64,000 bases of DNA, from positions 75,723,683 to 75,787,682 of the forward strand of contig JASWHV010000001.1 of assembly GCA_030760725.1 (NCBI GenBank), in the 5' to 3' direction. The stretch's first letter is position 1; each line of letters opens with the position of its first letter. Both the position numbers and the translations under genes were made by a program. The DNA comes from Neostapfia colusana. Taxonomy: Eukaryota; Streptophyta; Magnoliopsida; Poales; Poaceae. The notes beneath the pieces are model-generated. The model did not search any database. It was not told the DNA's origin and was given only the letters and a program-made list of their open reading frames with translations. Positions 21,786 to 31,745 of the stretch are shown piece by piece.

Positions 21786-23380
21786 TGTGAGACCTATGTG
21801 TGCTGAATACATTGGCAATTAGGATAAAAGTTAGCATTAACATTCAAAGTTTTGAATATTGCCAAAACATTCTTTTGTGGCAAGGTCCGACAAGTTCTTT
21901 GTTAGGTCCTCCAAGTGTTGGCAAGGTCCGGAGAACTTCTGTGAGGTCCGGAGCTTGTTTTTAGGGAGCTCCCGTGAAGTTCAACTCATAGAACTGCAGC
22001 GTCTTGTTTTTGCTTTTAACTCGCAATGTTTCAAACTTGCTTTATGGGAAGGTTTGCTTAGTATTAATTTGCTAAGTTTTTGGTGTGTTTTGGTGGTTAT
22101 GGCTGTTATCATTTGATATGGTTTGCAACATGCTTATGTGATGTGCTCATGTAAGGTGTTGTGGTTTTCAAACTAACGTGAGTCAAGTCGAGGACTTGTG
22201 CTCGCTCGGAAGAATTGGTTGTTTATTCATGTGCAGGTGTTGCTTGAGTTCAAGACATGGCTGGTGACGGGATCCTTGGACTAGTCTCAGGGAGGAGATG
22301 AGGTTCCAACAACCAAGTTCGGGAGGAGCTGTGGTTGAGTTGATCGGGAGGTCGCGCATCATGTTTGGATCAAGGGCAGTGCATATGAAGGTTGCGTGTA
22401 CGTCGTTGGAAGGTGTTTGCACGTGTGCAAGGAGTGCATGGACGTGGCAACATTGTTCCAAGGCGTGATGAAGAGAAGTGGACGTAAAGAATTGGTCAGA
22501 AAGGTCCAACCGGCTGGATTGCGTACTCAGGCTGAGACTAAGTCGGATATGGCTCAAATATGGAAGATTTGAGTTGGTTATGATAGGATTTCATGCTAGG
22601 CACGAAGTTGAGTTGTTTTAGGAATGTTTAGGACGTTCCTAAGGTGTTTCGAAGTCTCACGATTGCTTCTATCTGCGAATAGGAGAGTCCTGAGCAGTTA
22701 TGCTAAGTTAGGATCGAGTCCAATTAGGAGTAGGAGTCCTAGATTGGATTGTTTAGCCTGAGGGCTTGCTATAAAAGCAAGGGAGGCCAGAGCTCTCGTG
22801 CGTAGAGAACTTTGGGCTGTTCCTCTTGTGTTTCTATTAAATAAAGTTCATAGTTTAGAGGAGCTTTTGTGCCTTGTTCGTCCGACTTGCTTTTCGTCAA
22901 GTCTTTCTCGTCGAGTTTCTGGACAGACCGACTTTGCTTCGGTGTTTCGTTCATAACTCGAGTTTTACAGATCCGATTGATGTGATTCTTTCTGGGTTGT
23001 CTTCACAACTTAATTATCTATTATCTGTGAAATTTTCACGAGCTTCGAATCTGTAGTTCTTGAGATACACGAGTTTCTTTGCAGCATTGCAGATCTGTTT
23101 TATATCGGGTAGAACATATTGATCTTCGTTTAATGTTTTGATCGTATCTCAAGTTTTACTTCGTGTTTTGAAGTGATTCTTGTTGCATTAGATCCGTGAC
23201 TTGATTCTCTATCTATCCACTTGATTTGTCATGGTTGAACACGTTTGAAAACACTTGCACACACGGTTTCTTTAACCGATTGTTTTTTTGCTGAGGGGTT
23301 TTTGTTGTTTCCGCTGCGAAAAGTTTTAATCTACCATTCACCCCCCTCTGGTAGCTTTTCACATGCTCTTCGATCCTACA
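21786..23380 (+). repeat. copia-1 3' LTR (complete)
   Basis: A 1595-bp LTR from TGTGAGACC to GATCCTACA. Its first 200 bp hold spaced GGTCCG/GGTCCGGAG motifs (21883-21955). A TATA box lies at 22770 and an AATAAA signal near 22840. The part after 22806 matches the interrupted 5' LTR. It lies within older S-family LTR DNA, in a 31-bp minisatellite that continues right of 23381. Confidence 0.92.
22770..22777 (+). promoter_or_regulatory. TATA box of copia-1 LTR
   Basis: TATAAAAG in the 3' LTR, about 30 bp before the point matching the start of the surviving 5' LTR piece. Transcription would start near 22800. In the 5' LTR the G1 insertion falls just downstream of this promoter. Confidence 0.7.
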
Positions 23381-24013
23381 GATGAAATGGTAGCGAATAC
23401 GAGATGGTATTCGTGAAATGGTAGCGCATACGAGTTGGTATTCGTGAGGGAGAATGAGGTTGATTGATGACTGGTTGTGACATGGAAGGTAATGAACATA
23501 ATGGAGGTATGATTGATGAGTTGCTGTTTTATCATGTTTTTGATAAATAACTTTGCTTTCTGTAATGAGCCTTTTTATACCTACCTTGTTATAGGCTACA
23601 TATCATATTTTCCCGCACTTGCTGAGTACATCATTGTACTCAAACTTGCATTATTATTTCATCATCAGCTACAGGAGAAGATTTCTATGAAGAACAAGTG
23701 GAGCATTAGGCGTGTGATCTGTTCTCAACCTTGCCTGTGGGGATGGAGTAGAGATGGAGCCATTGCTGCCTAGAATTGCTTCCGCATTAGTTAAATTGCT
23801 TCTGCATTAGAATAACCGCTGCATAGAAATAAGACTTCCGCTGTGAGCATGAGTCCAAGACTCGTGAGACATTATAATAAACTTTGTTATTCGTGGTAAT
23901 ATATGATCTGAATTCAGTTTGTGGAACATATGTGTATGTGTGATGAACATCATGGGCACACATATGCATTAGTTCTCGGTTCCGTGGTTTTCCACAGAAT
24001 TGAGTGCGTCACA
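23381..24013 (+). repeat. S-family LTR, 3' part (host of copia-1)
   Basis: Matches the reverse complement of 28582-29210 in the solo S LTR and ends in the same terminal GCGTCACA at 24013. Its 5' part is cut off by copia-1. It includes two units of the 31-bp minisatellite (23395-23443), a TGAGTAC/GTACTCA stem-loop at 23623-23642 and the short acidic frame at 23674-23709. Confidence 0.85.
23674..23709 (+). other. short acidic frame in S LTR (copy 1)
   Basis: Twelve codons after CTACAG: Gly-Glu-Asp-Phe-Tyr-Glu-Glu-Gln-Val-Glu-His-stop. Same length and phase as the frames at 24760 and 28885. It could be the end of a spliced LTR exon or a chance frame; see findings. Confidence 0.4.
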
Positions 24014-24891
24014 CTTGTCGCCGGCAAAGTTGATGAGTCGGGCATGGTTGTTTTTCCTTTTTGCTTCGCTGAACTTACGGGATACGGGAAGCTGAAATAA
24101 AACTTGTTAGCTACTGCACTCATATGAATAAAGATGACGAGAACTTGATGATGTTAATGAGCATGGAATCGGGGATATCTAGGAGAGCTTGGTTCGTGGA
24201 TGTTGCTGAATGAGATGGTGGTTTACTTGCCGTAGATCTAAGAACCGGTTCATGCGAGCACATGCCAGGAAAACAGTGCCACCACAAGGCCAAATATGGG
24301 TGCGGCTTAGCTGACTAATTAGGTGTGTTGCAAGCTTGTTACAGACCGTTGGATGGCGCGGGGAATGGGAGTCGAGGAGGACTGCCCTGGGAACTGCATG
24401 GCACAAGAGGGGGCCCGTGGGTGGGGGAATGGAGATTAATGCCTTCCGATGAAACCTCAGTGGGTCCGTACATCCGAGTAGCCCCTTTGTTAAGACTATT
24501 TTGTGATTTCTTGGCCATACACCGATGGTTGTGTACTGGTATAATGAAGAGAGAATGTTGCTGATTTAACTTGTTATGATGGGATTTTAACTCACCTAGA
24601 CTTAGTTGCTGTTTTTACCATGTTTATGAAATAAAATTTGCTTGCTGTAATGAGCCTTTTTATTGCCTACCTTGTTGTAAGCTACATGTCATACTTTTCC
24701 TGCACTTTCTGAGTACGACATGTACTCACCCTTACATTACCACATATACATCAGATACAGGAGAAGAGTACTTTGAGGAACAGGTGGAGTACTAGGTGTG
24801 CGCACTACCATCAACATGCTTGTGGAGTTAAAGTTGGAGCCTGCTGTTTTAGTCATTATCCGCTGTCATTTAGAGTCTTCCTGTAGAATCG
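24014..24891 (+). repeat. S-family LTR, internal fragment
   Basis: Starts directly after the S LTR end at 24013 and matches the reverse complement of the solo LTR interior, from about 30060 down to about 28800. It is more diverged than the other pieces. It is cut on the right by copia-2. It contains a TGAGTAC/GTACTCA stem-loop at 24710-24728. The joint of a complete LTR end with an LTR interior fits one S element having inserted in the LTR of another. Confidence 0.75.
24760..24795 (+). other. short acidic frame in S LTR (copy 2)
   Basis: Twelve codons after GATACAG: Gly-Glu-Glu-Tyr-Phe-Glu-Glu-Gln-Val-Glu-Tyr-stop. It differs from the other two S copies mainly by Asp/Glu, Tyr/Phe and synonymous changes. 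Confidence 0.4.
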
Positions 24892-26535
24892 AAGAGCACA
24901 TGAAAATCTACCAGAGAGGGGTGAATGGTAAATTTAAACTTTTTAGAGGAAGCAACAAAAACCCCCTCGACAGAAAATCGATCTGTTAAAGAAACCTTGT
25001 ATGCAACTGATCTAGGCGTGTTCAACTGTGACAAAAGTGGTATAGATTACATATAATCATGTCAAGAAGACACGACAATAAGAATCACGAAAATCCATAA
25101 TAAATAACTCAAGTTATGATCGAAAGATCTAACGAGGGTCAATCTGTTCTACTCGAGTAAAAACCAGATCTGCAACACTAAAAAGAAACTCGTGTATATC
25201 CGAAACTACCAATCCAATGACCGTGAAATTTTCACGGAAGATAGATAATCAAGTTGTTAAGGCAACCCAAAAAGAATCACGTCAATTGGATCTGTAAAAC
25301 TCGAGTTATAATCAAAACACCGAAGCACTGTCGTGCTGTCCAGAAACTCGACGAGAAAGACTTGACAAAAACAAGTCGGTCGAACAAGGCACAAAAGCTA
25401 CTCTAAATTATGAATTTTATTGATCAAAACATAAAAATGAACAGCCCAAAGTCGTGCCCCCAACGAGCCTTGGCCTCCCTTGCTTATATAACCAGCCCTA
25501 AGGCCAGGCCAATTCAAACTAGGACTCCTATTCCTATTTGGATTCAAACTGTAACTATCCAATACTGCTCAAGACTCTTCTATACGCAGATAGAAGCAAT
25601 CTTAAGACTTCCAAACACCTTAAGAACGTCCCAAACATTCCTAAAGCAACTATACTTCATGCCTAACACGAAATCCTATTATAATCAACTCGAAACTTTC
25701 CATAAACAAACCATAACCGCCTCAGTCGCAGCCTGAGCGCAAAATCCAGCAGGTTGAACCTTTTCAACCATATCTCCACTGCCATATCTCTTCACGACGC
25801 CTTGGAACAATGTATACACGTCCAAGCACTCCTTGCACACGTGCAAACACCTTCCAATGACGTCCACTATACCTTCATATGCATTGTTCTTGATCCAAAC
25901 ATGTTGCGCGACCTCCCGATCAACTCAACCACAATTCCTCCTGAACTTGGTTGTTGAACCTCATCTTCTCCCTAAGACTAGTTCAATGGATCCCGTCACC
26001 AGCCATATCTTGAACTAAAGCGACACCTGCACATGATTTAACAACAATACTTTCGAGCACAAGTCCACGACTTGACTCACGTTAGTTCCGAAAACCACAA
26101 CACCTTACGTGAACACCTCACATAAGCATGTTACAAACCATAGCAAAATGTTAACCACCTGAAACAGCCATAACACTTCAAAAACATAGTAAAAGAATAC
26201 TAAGAAAACTTTCCATAGATGTAAAGCAAGTTTCTAACATTTGCATGGTAAAAACAGAACCATTGCGATTTAGCTGCGGACCATGCCAAAGCTAACCGGA
26301 CCTTGAGCCGGAGCTTACCAAAGCTAGCAGAACCTAGCACCGGAACTTACCAAAGCTAGTCGGACCTACGGTCGGAGCTAACCAAACACATGTCGGACCT
26401 AGCCATAGCAAGTCGGACCTTACGTCGGATCTTGTCGGAGATCGGACCTAGAGTCGGACAGTGAAAAAAATGTTTTGGCAGAATTCAAAACTTTTATTGT
26501 CATAGCCAATGTATTCAGCACACATAGGTCTCACA
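24892..26535 (-). repeat. copia-2 3' LTR
   Basis: 1644 bp, the reverse complement of a copia-1-like LTR: on the minus strand it runs from TGTGAGACC (26535) to ATTCTACA (24892). A minus-strand TATATAAG lies at about 25484-25491. Between about 26275 and 26460 there are many spaced CCGGACCT/TCGGACCT motifs, a more extended version of the GGTCCG series in copia-1. Confidence 0.9.
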
Positions 26536-27470
26536 ATCTCCCCCTTGATGAATGCATTGGCAACACCACTTGAAATCCGAACATTGGCTTATTCACATGA
26601 AAAGTTTTGAAAACAATCAAATGAGAAAGAAATTTCGAAACAAAAATTTCTCCCCCTATACATATTTCTCCCCCTTTGTAAATTAGAATTAAAATGAGAA
26701 GAAAAACAAAAATTCTCCCCCTGAGAAGAATCGTGCCAAAACACTTCTGAATTGTGCAATGTGTGATCAATTTCTCCACCTTTGACAATGTATTCAGCAA
26801 GGTTCAAAAGAGAAATTTTAATTGTTATGAGCATATTTGTAACATATACATATAAAACAAAGCTCATCCAAGCCATACTATCGAGTAACTTACACTATCA
26901 CATCAATGAGATACATAAAGTAGTGTATGCCATGCTAGAGATCAAGTGTAATTTTCAATTTAAGCAAGTCATGATCTCACAAACTTAACTATGTCAAGAC
27001 CTGAAAGCATGACACTTGTTGCTGCATTTTATTTATTTTTTAAAGCACAAATACAGATCATATGACATTGGCAAGTGATTATATGCCGCATCAGCCTTAT
27101 TCCAAGCAACCAAGCCAAGCCTATGTCATTTGACAATCATAAGCTTAAGGTCATGGTTTTAGTCATACACAACTTTTTCCATGTTCATATCTAAGTGCAA
27201 TTATAAGCCATCTCAAAAGAAGAAGTCCGATGCATGCATATTCTCTTGACAAATACAGAATGAAAGTTCGATCATGACCAGATTTAGTGTAAATAATTAT
27301 TCCAATTACTAGTCATGACAAAAACTATAAAATGTATAACATAAGTAATGTAGTAAGAACTTTTAGCATATAAAAGGAATCATAAAGTCATTTATGTATG
27401 AAATACTATGCTCATATTATTTTAAATTCAGATTCACACATAGACTTCCCAAGTTTCAAAACTCCCCCTC
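26536..27470 (-). other. copia-2 3' non-coding region with purine tracts
   Basis: The counterpart of 20812-21785. Purine tracts on the minus strand are visible near 26537-26545 (LTR-adjacent), 26650-26675, 26716 and 27463. No gene is supported. Confidence 0.78.
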
Positions 27471-28398
27471 AATTGAAGCCTTGAGGATGCATGACCCCTA
27501 TTCCACTACGAATGAAACAAAAACGAGTAAATCCAAAGGTTTTGTAAAAATGTCAGTCAATTGTTGTTCGGTATATACATGATGAAGCACAATGTTTCCT
27601 TTTTCAACATTATCACAGAGAAAGTGATACCTAATGTCAATGTGCTTTATTCTTGAATGTTGCACGGGGTTTTTAGCAATGCAAATGGCACTAGTGTTAT
27701 CACAAAATAGTGGAATATTATCTAGATCAACCCCATAGTCCTTAAGTGTTTAAACAATCCAAAGAATTTGTGGCCAAGCGCTAGCAGCAGCTACATATTC
27801 AGATTCGGCTGTGGATTGTGCAACTGAATTTTGTTTTCTAGAGGACCAAGCAATAAGTAAATTACCAAGAAAATGGCAAGCACCCAAAGTACTTTTCCTA
27901 TCAATTCTACAACCCCCAAAATCAGCATCCGAAAAAGCTTTCAAAGTAACGGTTGAGGAAGAATGAAGAAAAAATCTCAAAATCTTGAGTTCCATGTAAG
28001 TATCTAAGAATTGTTCTCACAGCTTGATGATGTGAAGCACGTGGGGAAGCTTGAAATCATGCACAAAGACATACGCTGAATTGTATGTCCGGTCTTGATG
28101 CCGTGAGGTACAAAAGTGATCAAATCATACTTCTATATTCTTTTTGATCCTCGGGTTCACCATCTTCATCAAGTTCAAGTGTCGTTGCTGTACCCATTGG
28201 TGTCCGAAGAGACTTGCTTTTGTCCATGTTGATGTGCTTAACAAGGTCTCTTGTATACTTTGTTTGATGCACAAAAGTACCCTCCTTGGTTTGTTTGATT
28301 TGCAGCCCCAAAAAGTATGTGAGTTCTCCCATCATACTCATCTCAAATTCTGAACTCATCATAACTGGACCATGTGACTCGTTCGTGCAAGATTCCAA
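27471..28398 (-). pseudogene. copia-2 RT C-terminus and RNase H (decayed, with deletion)
   Basis: Recognisable pieces are MSSEFEMSMMGELTYFLGLQIKQ (28120-28398), then AFSDADFGGC, CHFLGN, STAESEYVAAASA (27750-27995), then degraded sequence to the pol end. At its upstream end the sequence jumps from the linker CTNESHGP straight to MMSSEFEM. Against copia-1 this removes about 19223-19915, including the RT fingers and the YVDD catalytic motif. The copy cannot encode an active RT. Confidence 0.85.
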
Positions 28399-28576
28399 TT
28401 ATTTGTTGTGGAGGATGACTTTTGAGGACCCCTAGGGCAGTAGACAATTCACAAGCTCCATCTCCTTCTTCATGTTCATCACAAATTGAAGAACTTGTGA
28501 CTTGAGGACGATCAAGACCAGCAATGATGGTCGTCGGTGCTGGTTGTGAATCAAAATCAGGAGCTGGAATAATGTC
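28399..28576 (-). pseudogene. copia-2 INT-RT linker fragment
   Basis: Matches copia-1 around 19040-19200 (Asp/Pro/Ser-rich linker between integrase and RT). It ends at the target duplication of the solo S LTR. Confidence 0.7.
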
Positions 28577-28581
28577 ATTAG
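28577..28581. other. target-site duplication (left) of solo S LTR
   Basis: attag, identical to 31741-31745 on the other side of the insertion. A 5-bp duplication is the gypsy integrase signature. Confidence 0.9.
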
Positions 28582-28884
28582 TGTGACGCCCTCAATTCTG
28601 TGGAAAACCACGGAACCGAGAACTGATGCATATGTGTGCCCAGGATGTTTATCACACATATACATATGTTCCACAAACTGAATTCAGAATATATATTACC
28701 ACGAATAACAGGGTTTATTACAAAGTCTCATGAGTCTTGGACTCATGCTAACAACGGAAGTCTTATCTAAGCAGCGGAAGTCTAAATCTAGCAGCGGAAG
28801 TCTTCTAACTAGTGCGGAAGTCTAAATCTAGCAGCTCCATCTCTACTCCTTCCCCACAGGCAAGGTTGAGGACAGATTACACGC

Positions 28885-28920
28885 CTAAGGCTCCACTTGG
28901 TCTTCATAGTAATCTTCTCC
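28885..28920 (-). other. short acidic frame in solo S LTR
   Basis: Twelve codons after CTACAG on the minus strand: Gly-Glu-Asp-Tyr-Tyr-Glu-Asp-Gln-Val-Glu-Pro-stop. It ends about 300 bp before the LTR end. A TGAGTAC/GTACTCA stem-loop lies upstream at 28952-28971. Confidence 0.4.
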
Positions 28921-29181
28921 TGTAGCTGATGATGAATTAATAATGCAAGTTTGAGTACAATGATGTACTCAGCAAGTGCGGGAAAATATGATATGTAGCT
29001 CACAAAAAGGAAGGTATAAAAAGGCTAATTGCCGAAAGCAAAGTTATTTATCAAAACCACAATAAAACAGCAACTTAACCTTAAGTGAATGTAATCCCAA
29101 CATGTATTAAAATACCAACATACCTCCATTAGGATTCATTCGTTTCCATGCCTCAACTAGAAATTAATCAACTTTGCTCAT

Positions 29182-29270
29182 GAATACCATCTCGTATTCA
29201 CTACCATCTCACGAATACCTTCTCGTATTCGCCACCATCTCACGAATACCATCTCGTATTCGCTACCATT
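29182..29270. repeat. 31-bp minisatellite with inverted-repeat units
   Basis: Three units spaced exactly 31 bp apart. Each carries GAATAC and GTATTC arms around a 6-base centre (29182, 29213, 29244), separated by ACTACCATCTCAC-like spacers. Two units of the same repeat lie at 23395-23443 beside the copia-1 insertion. Confidence 0.85.
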
Positions 29271-30772
29271 CAATTCTATCTCATTCCGAGACTCAATCTC
29301 GTTGCCACGACTCAACAGTCATGCAACCAATCTTATCACCCAGACTCACAGTCCCGAAAACCAAACCAAAACCAAACCATAACAACAAACCATCCAACTA
29401 ATCATGTGGGTTGTCCAGGCGCTCGTGACCGTAAGCTCGGCTATTATGATAGTTTTAAGAACTCTGCAGAGTTTGAACCACTTTACCCACAAGTTTGTGA
29501 TTTCGTCACCCGTCGGCGACTGCAGAACCTCCATTATACCAGTACACAACCGTCGGTGTATGGTCAAGAGATCACAAAATAGCCTTTACAAAGGGGCTAC
29601 TAGATGTATGGACTCACTAAGGTTTCACCGGCAGGCTAGAATCTCCAATTCTCCCACCCACGGGCCCCCTCTTGTGCCATGCAGTTCCCAGGGCAGTCCT
29701 CACTCGACTCCCATTCCCCGCTCCCTCCACGGTTCATAACAATCTAGTAACTTACCTAATTACTCAGCTAAGCCACGCCCATACTTGGCCTTGTGGTGGC
29801 ACTGTTATCCTGGCATGGCTCACATGAACCGGTCCTTAGATCTACGGCAAGTAACCACCATCTCATGCTACCTCATTCACAAACCCAGTCTTGCCTAGAT
29901 CTCACTCCGATTCACGTTCATTAACAACATCAAGTTCTCATTATCATTACGATTGCAGTTAGCTAGACACATCTATCTCGCTGCCATAAATCCCGTGGAC
30001 TCAGCAAAGCATAAAAATAAAAACCATACCCGACTGATAAACTTTCCCGGCTAGAAGGGTGGTTCGACAAAACTAGTAAACTCCTAAAAGGGTTTCCCAT
30101 CAATTTGACTTAGCACACACACCTTTTCGCAAAAAAAAAACAGTTTTTCGAAAACATAGGATCAATATGGTCAGGGGGCACTTGCCTTGTTCTTGCGGTT
30201 CCGGTTGCTCTTGGATCTCGAAACCTTGTTGTTGCAGCTCGTCGTAGACAGCTCCCTGAGCTTGTCCTTCTATACGCGATGATGCACATACAAGATTCAT
30301 AGCAATCAATACCATGCACAAACTCTACTTTAAGATGCAATGATGCATATGCATGCAAATCCTATGATGCAAATTAGTTTGTACATGTTCTTGGATGGCT
30401 TGCATGGTTTTACGATGAACAGAAGTGTTCAGATCAAATGTGGACGTGGCGATGATCTTGACTTTAGATCAAACCAATCAACAAGTGATCTGTCCACGAA
30501 AAAGCTTCTATTGAAAGGAATCGAAGAACAGGTGCAAAGAAAATGCGATGACGTTGTATGGTGGTATTGGAGACCTAACTTACGTTCTTCTTAGTCTCGG
30601 GGTCCTTCCCCTAGCAAGACAGATTGTTGGGGCTCTCTTCCGACAATCTCCGGCGACTGAACTCCGGCGAAGGGGTTACTCGGCGAGCTGGGGCTAGGGC
30701 TCTAAGTTGTCGGCTCAGGAGGTGGATAAGAAATTCCTGGTTGCGGCCAAAGGTTTTCTGTTCTATTTATAA

Positions 30773-30782
30773 GAGGAAACGA
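30773..30782 (-). promoter_or_regulatory. TATA box of solo S LTR
   Basis: On the minus strand the region reads CTCTTATAAATAG, a good TATA consensus. It lies about 200 bp downstream of the G-box array, so transcription would start near 30745 and run left. Confidence 0.6.
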
Positions 30783-30979
30783 AGAGTCCTCTGATCGGAA
30801 TTCGAATAAGAGTCCCTTTAAAACTGTTTTTTATTCTTAACAACTTATCTCTTGCTAATTTGGTTCGGTAGCAACGTGGAATTCGTGTCCGTTTCCTCCC
30901 GTACCGGTATTCCCGTGTGTACAGAAGCAAAAACCGCTTCAAATCTCATCACCTCCGCGGTGATGCGCTCCGGAAGCTT

Positions 30980-31585
30980 CACGTGTGCTGCGGGAACCTG
31001 GGCTCCCTTTTCGCAGAGACCAGCTCCGGTTGTGCCGTGTGTCAGGCGGGCAAGACCTCACTCTTCTCCAGAGGTTTGAGCTCCGCGTGCGCCACGTGTC
31101 CTGGCGGTCGGGACCTCCCCTCTCAACAGAGGCAAGCTCCACGAACGCCACGTGTCAGTTCCGGACCTCCCCTCTCTTTGGAGGTGGATCCGGGGGTGCC
31201 ACGTGTCAATGCCGGACCTCCCCTCTCTTCGGAGGTAGCTCCGGATGTGCCACATGTCCTAACAGCACCAGACTTCCTTTCTTCTCAGAGACGAGCTCCG
31301 ATGTTGACACGTGTCCACCAGTGTCAGACCTCCCGAAGGTGAGCTCTGGAGGTGACACGTGTCCAATAGGATTCAGACCTCTCGGAGGTGAGCTCCGAGA
31401 GTGACACGTGTCTGGCGGGGCTGGCCTCGTTTCTCCACAGAGGCTATCTCCGGGGGCAACACGTGTCCCACGGGGTCGGACCTCGCCCTTTGCCACAGGG
31501 ACGAGCCCCGAGCTTGCCACGTAGCCAGTTTAGCGGCGGACCTCTCCCCCTTTGCAGAGATGAGCTCCGAACGCGCCACGTGGCC
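30980..31585 (-). promoter_or_regulatory. tandem G-box/ABRE-like array in S LTR U3
   Basis: About 12 diverged units of 48-59 bp, each with a CACGTG-like core: near 30980, 31034, 31091, 31147, 31198, 31248, 31306, 31354, 31403, 31457, 31516 and 31575. Several are CCACGTGTC; three form the palindrome GACACGTGTC. Between cores, GGACCTC and GAGCTCCG recur. bZIP and bHLH factors bind such cores in plants. Long frames through this block are a by-product of the repeats. Confidence 0.75.
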
Positions 31586-31740
31586 AGCGAGCCACGGGAG
31601 TTGTCTACGGCGCTCTCTGTGAACTGTATTTCGCTCTTTTTGGCTAACTTTTTGATTTCTTTTCTGTTTATATTTATTTTAAAAGTGCTTTTCTACATGA
31701 AACATGAATATATGCAAAACCCGAAAATGAGGGTGTCACA

Positions 31741-31745
31741 ATTAG
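31741..31745. other. target-site duplication (right) of solo S LTR
   Basis: attag, the partner of 28577-28581. Confidence 0.9.

Larger units (their letters stand above)
14739..23380 (+). mobile_element. copia-1: Ty1/copia Sirevirus-like element
   Basis: A plus-strand copia element. Its gag, PR, INT, RT, RNase H order (INT before RT) defines Ty1/copia. A long gag with a CCHC knuckle, an extended 3' non-coding region with several purine tracts, and a GGTATCAGAGCCAAGG primer site fit the Sirevirus (SIRE/Maximus) lineage. The 5' LTR is split by G1 just downstream of where the TATA box lies in the 3' LTR, so the promoter half is left of the window. The 3' LTR is complete. The polyprotein has at least six in-frame stops and one frameshift. 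The flank 23381-23385 (gatga) is the expected right target duplication; its partner is outside the window. Confidence 0.9.
28582..31740 (-). mobile_element. solo LTR of gypsy-like family S
   Basis: 3159 bp inserted in copia-2, with TG...CA ends and perfect attag duplications. No internal genes, PBS or second LTR are present, so it is a solo LTR left by recombination between the LTRs of a full element. Orientation is inferred as minus: on that strand a TATA box lies at about 30780, downstream of a G-box array, and the acidic frame and stem-loop lie near the end as in the G3 LTRs. The ends form an unusually long inverted repeat (TGTGACGCCCTCA against TGTGACACCCTCA). Related pieces lie at 23381-24891. 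Confidence 0.88.

Noticed and set aside
23513..23773. Hydrophobic 86-residue frame resembling a membrane peptide
   Set aside because: It is in the S LTR, is in a different phase from the conserved 36-nt frame, and depends on one copy.
29182..29270. CRISPR-like regular repeats
   Set aside because: Repeats are contiguous 31-bp units without unique spacers, inside a plant LTR.
28582..31740. DNA transposon with terminal inverted repeats
   Set aside because: The inverted ends are notable, but TG...CA ends, a 5-bp duplication, a U3-TATA layout and shared features with gypsy LTRs fit a solo LTR better.
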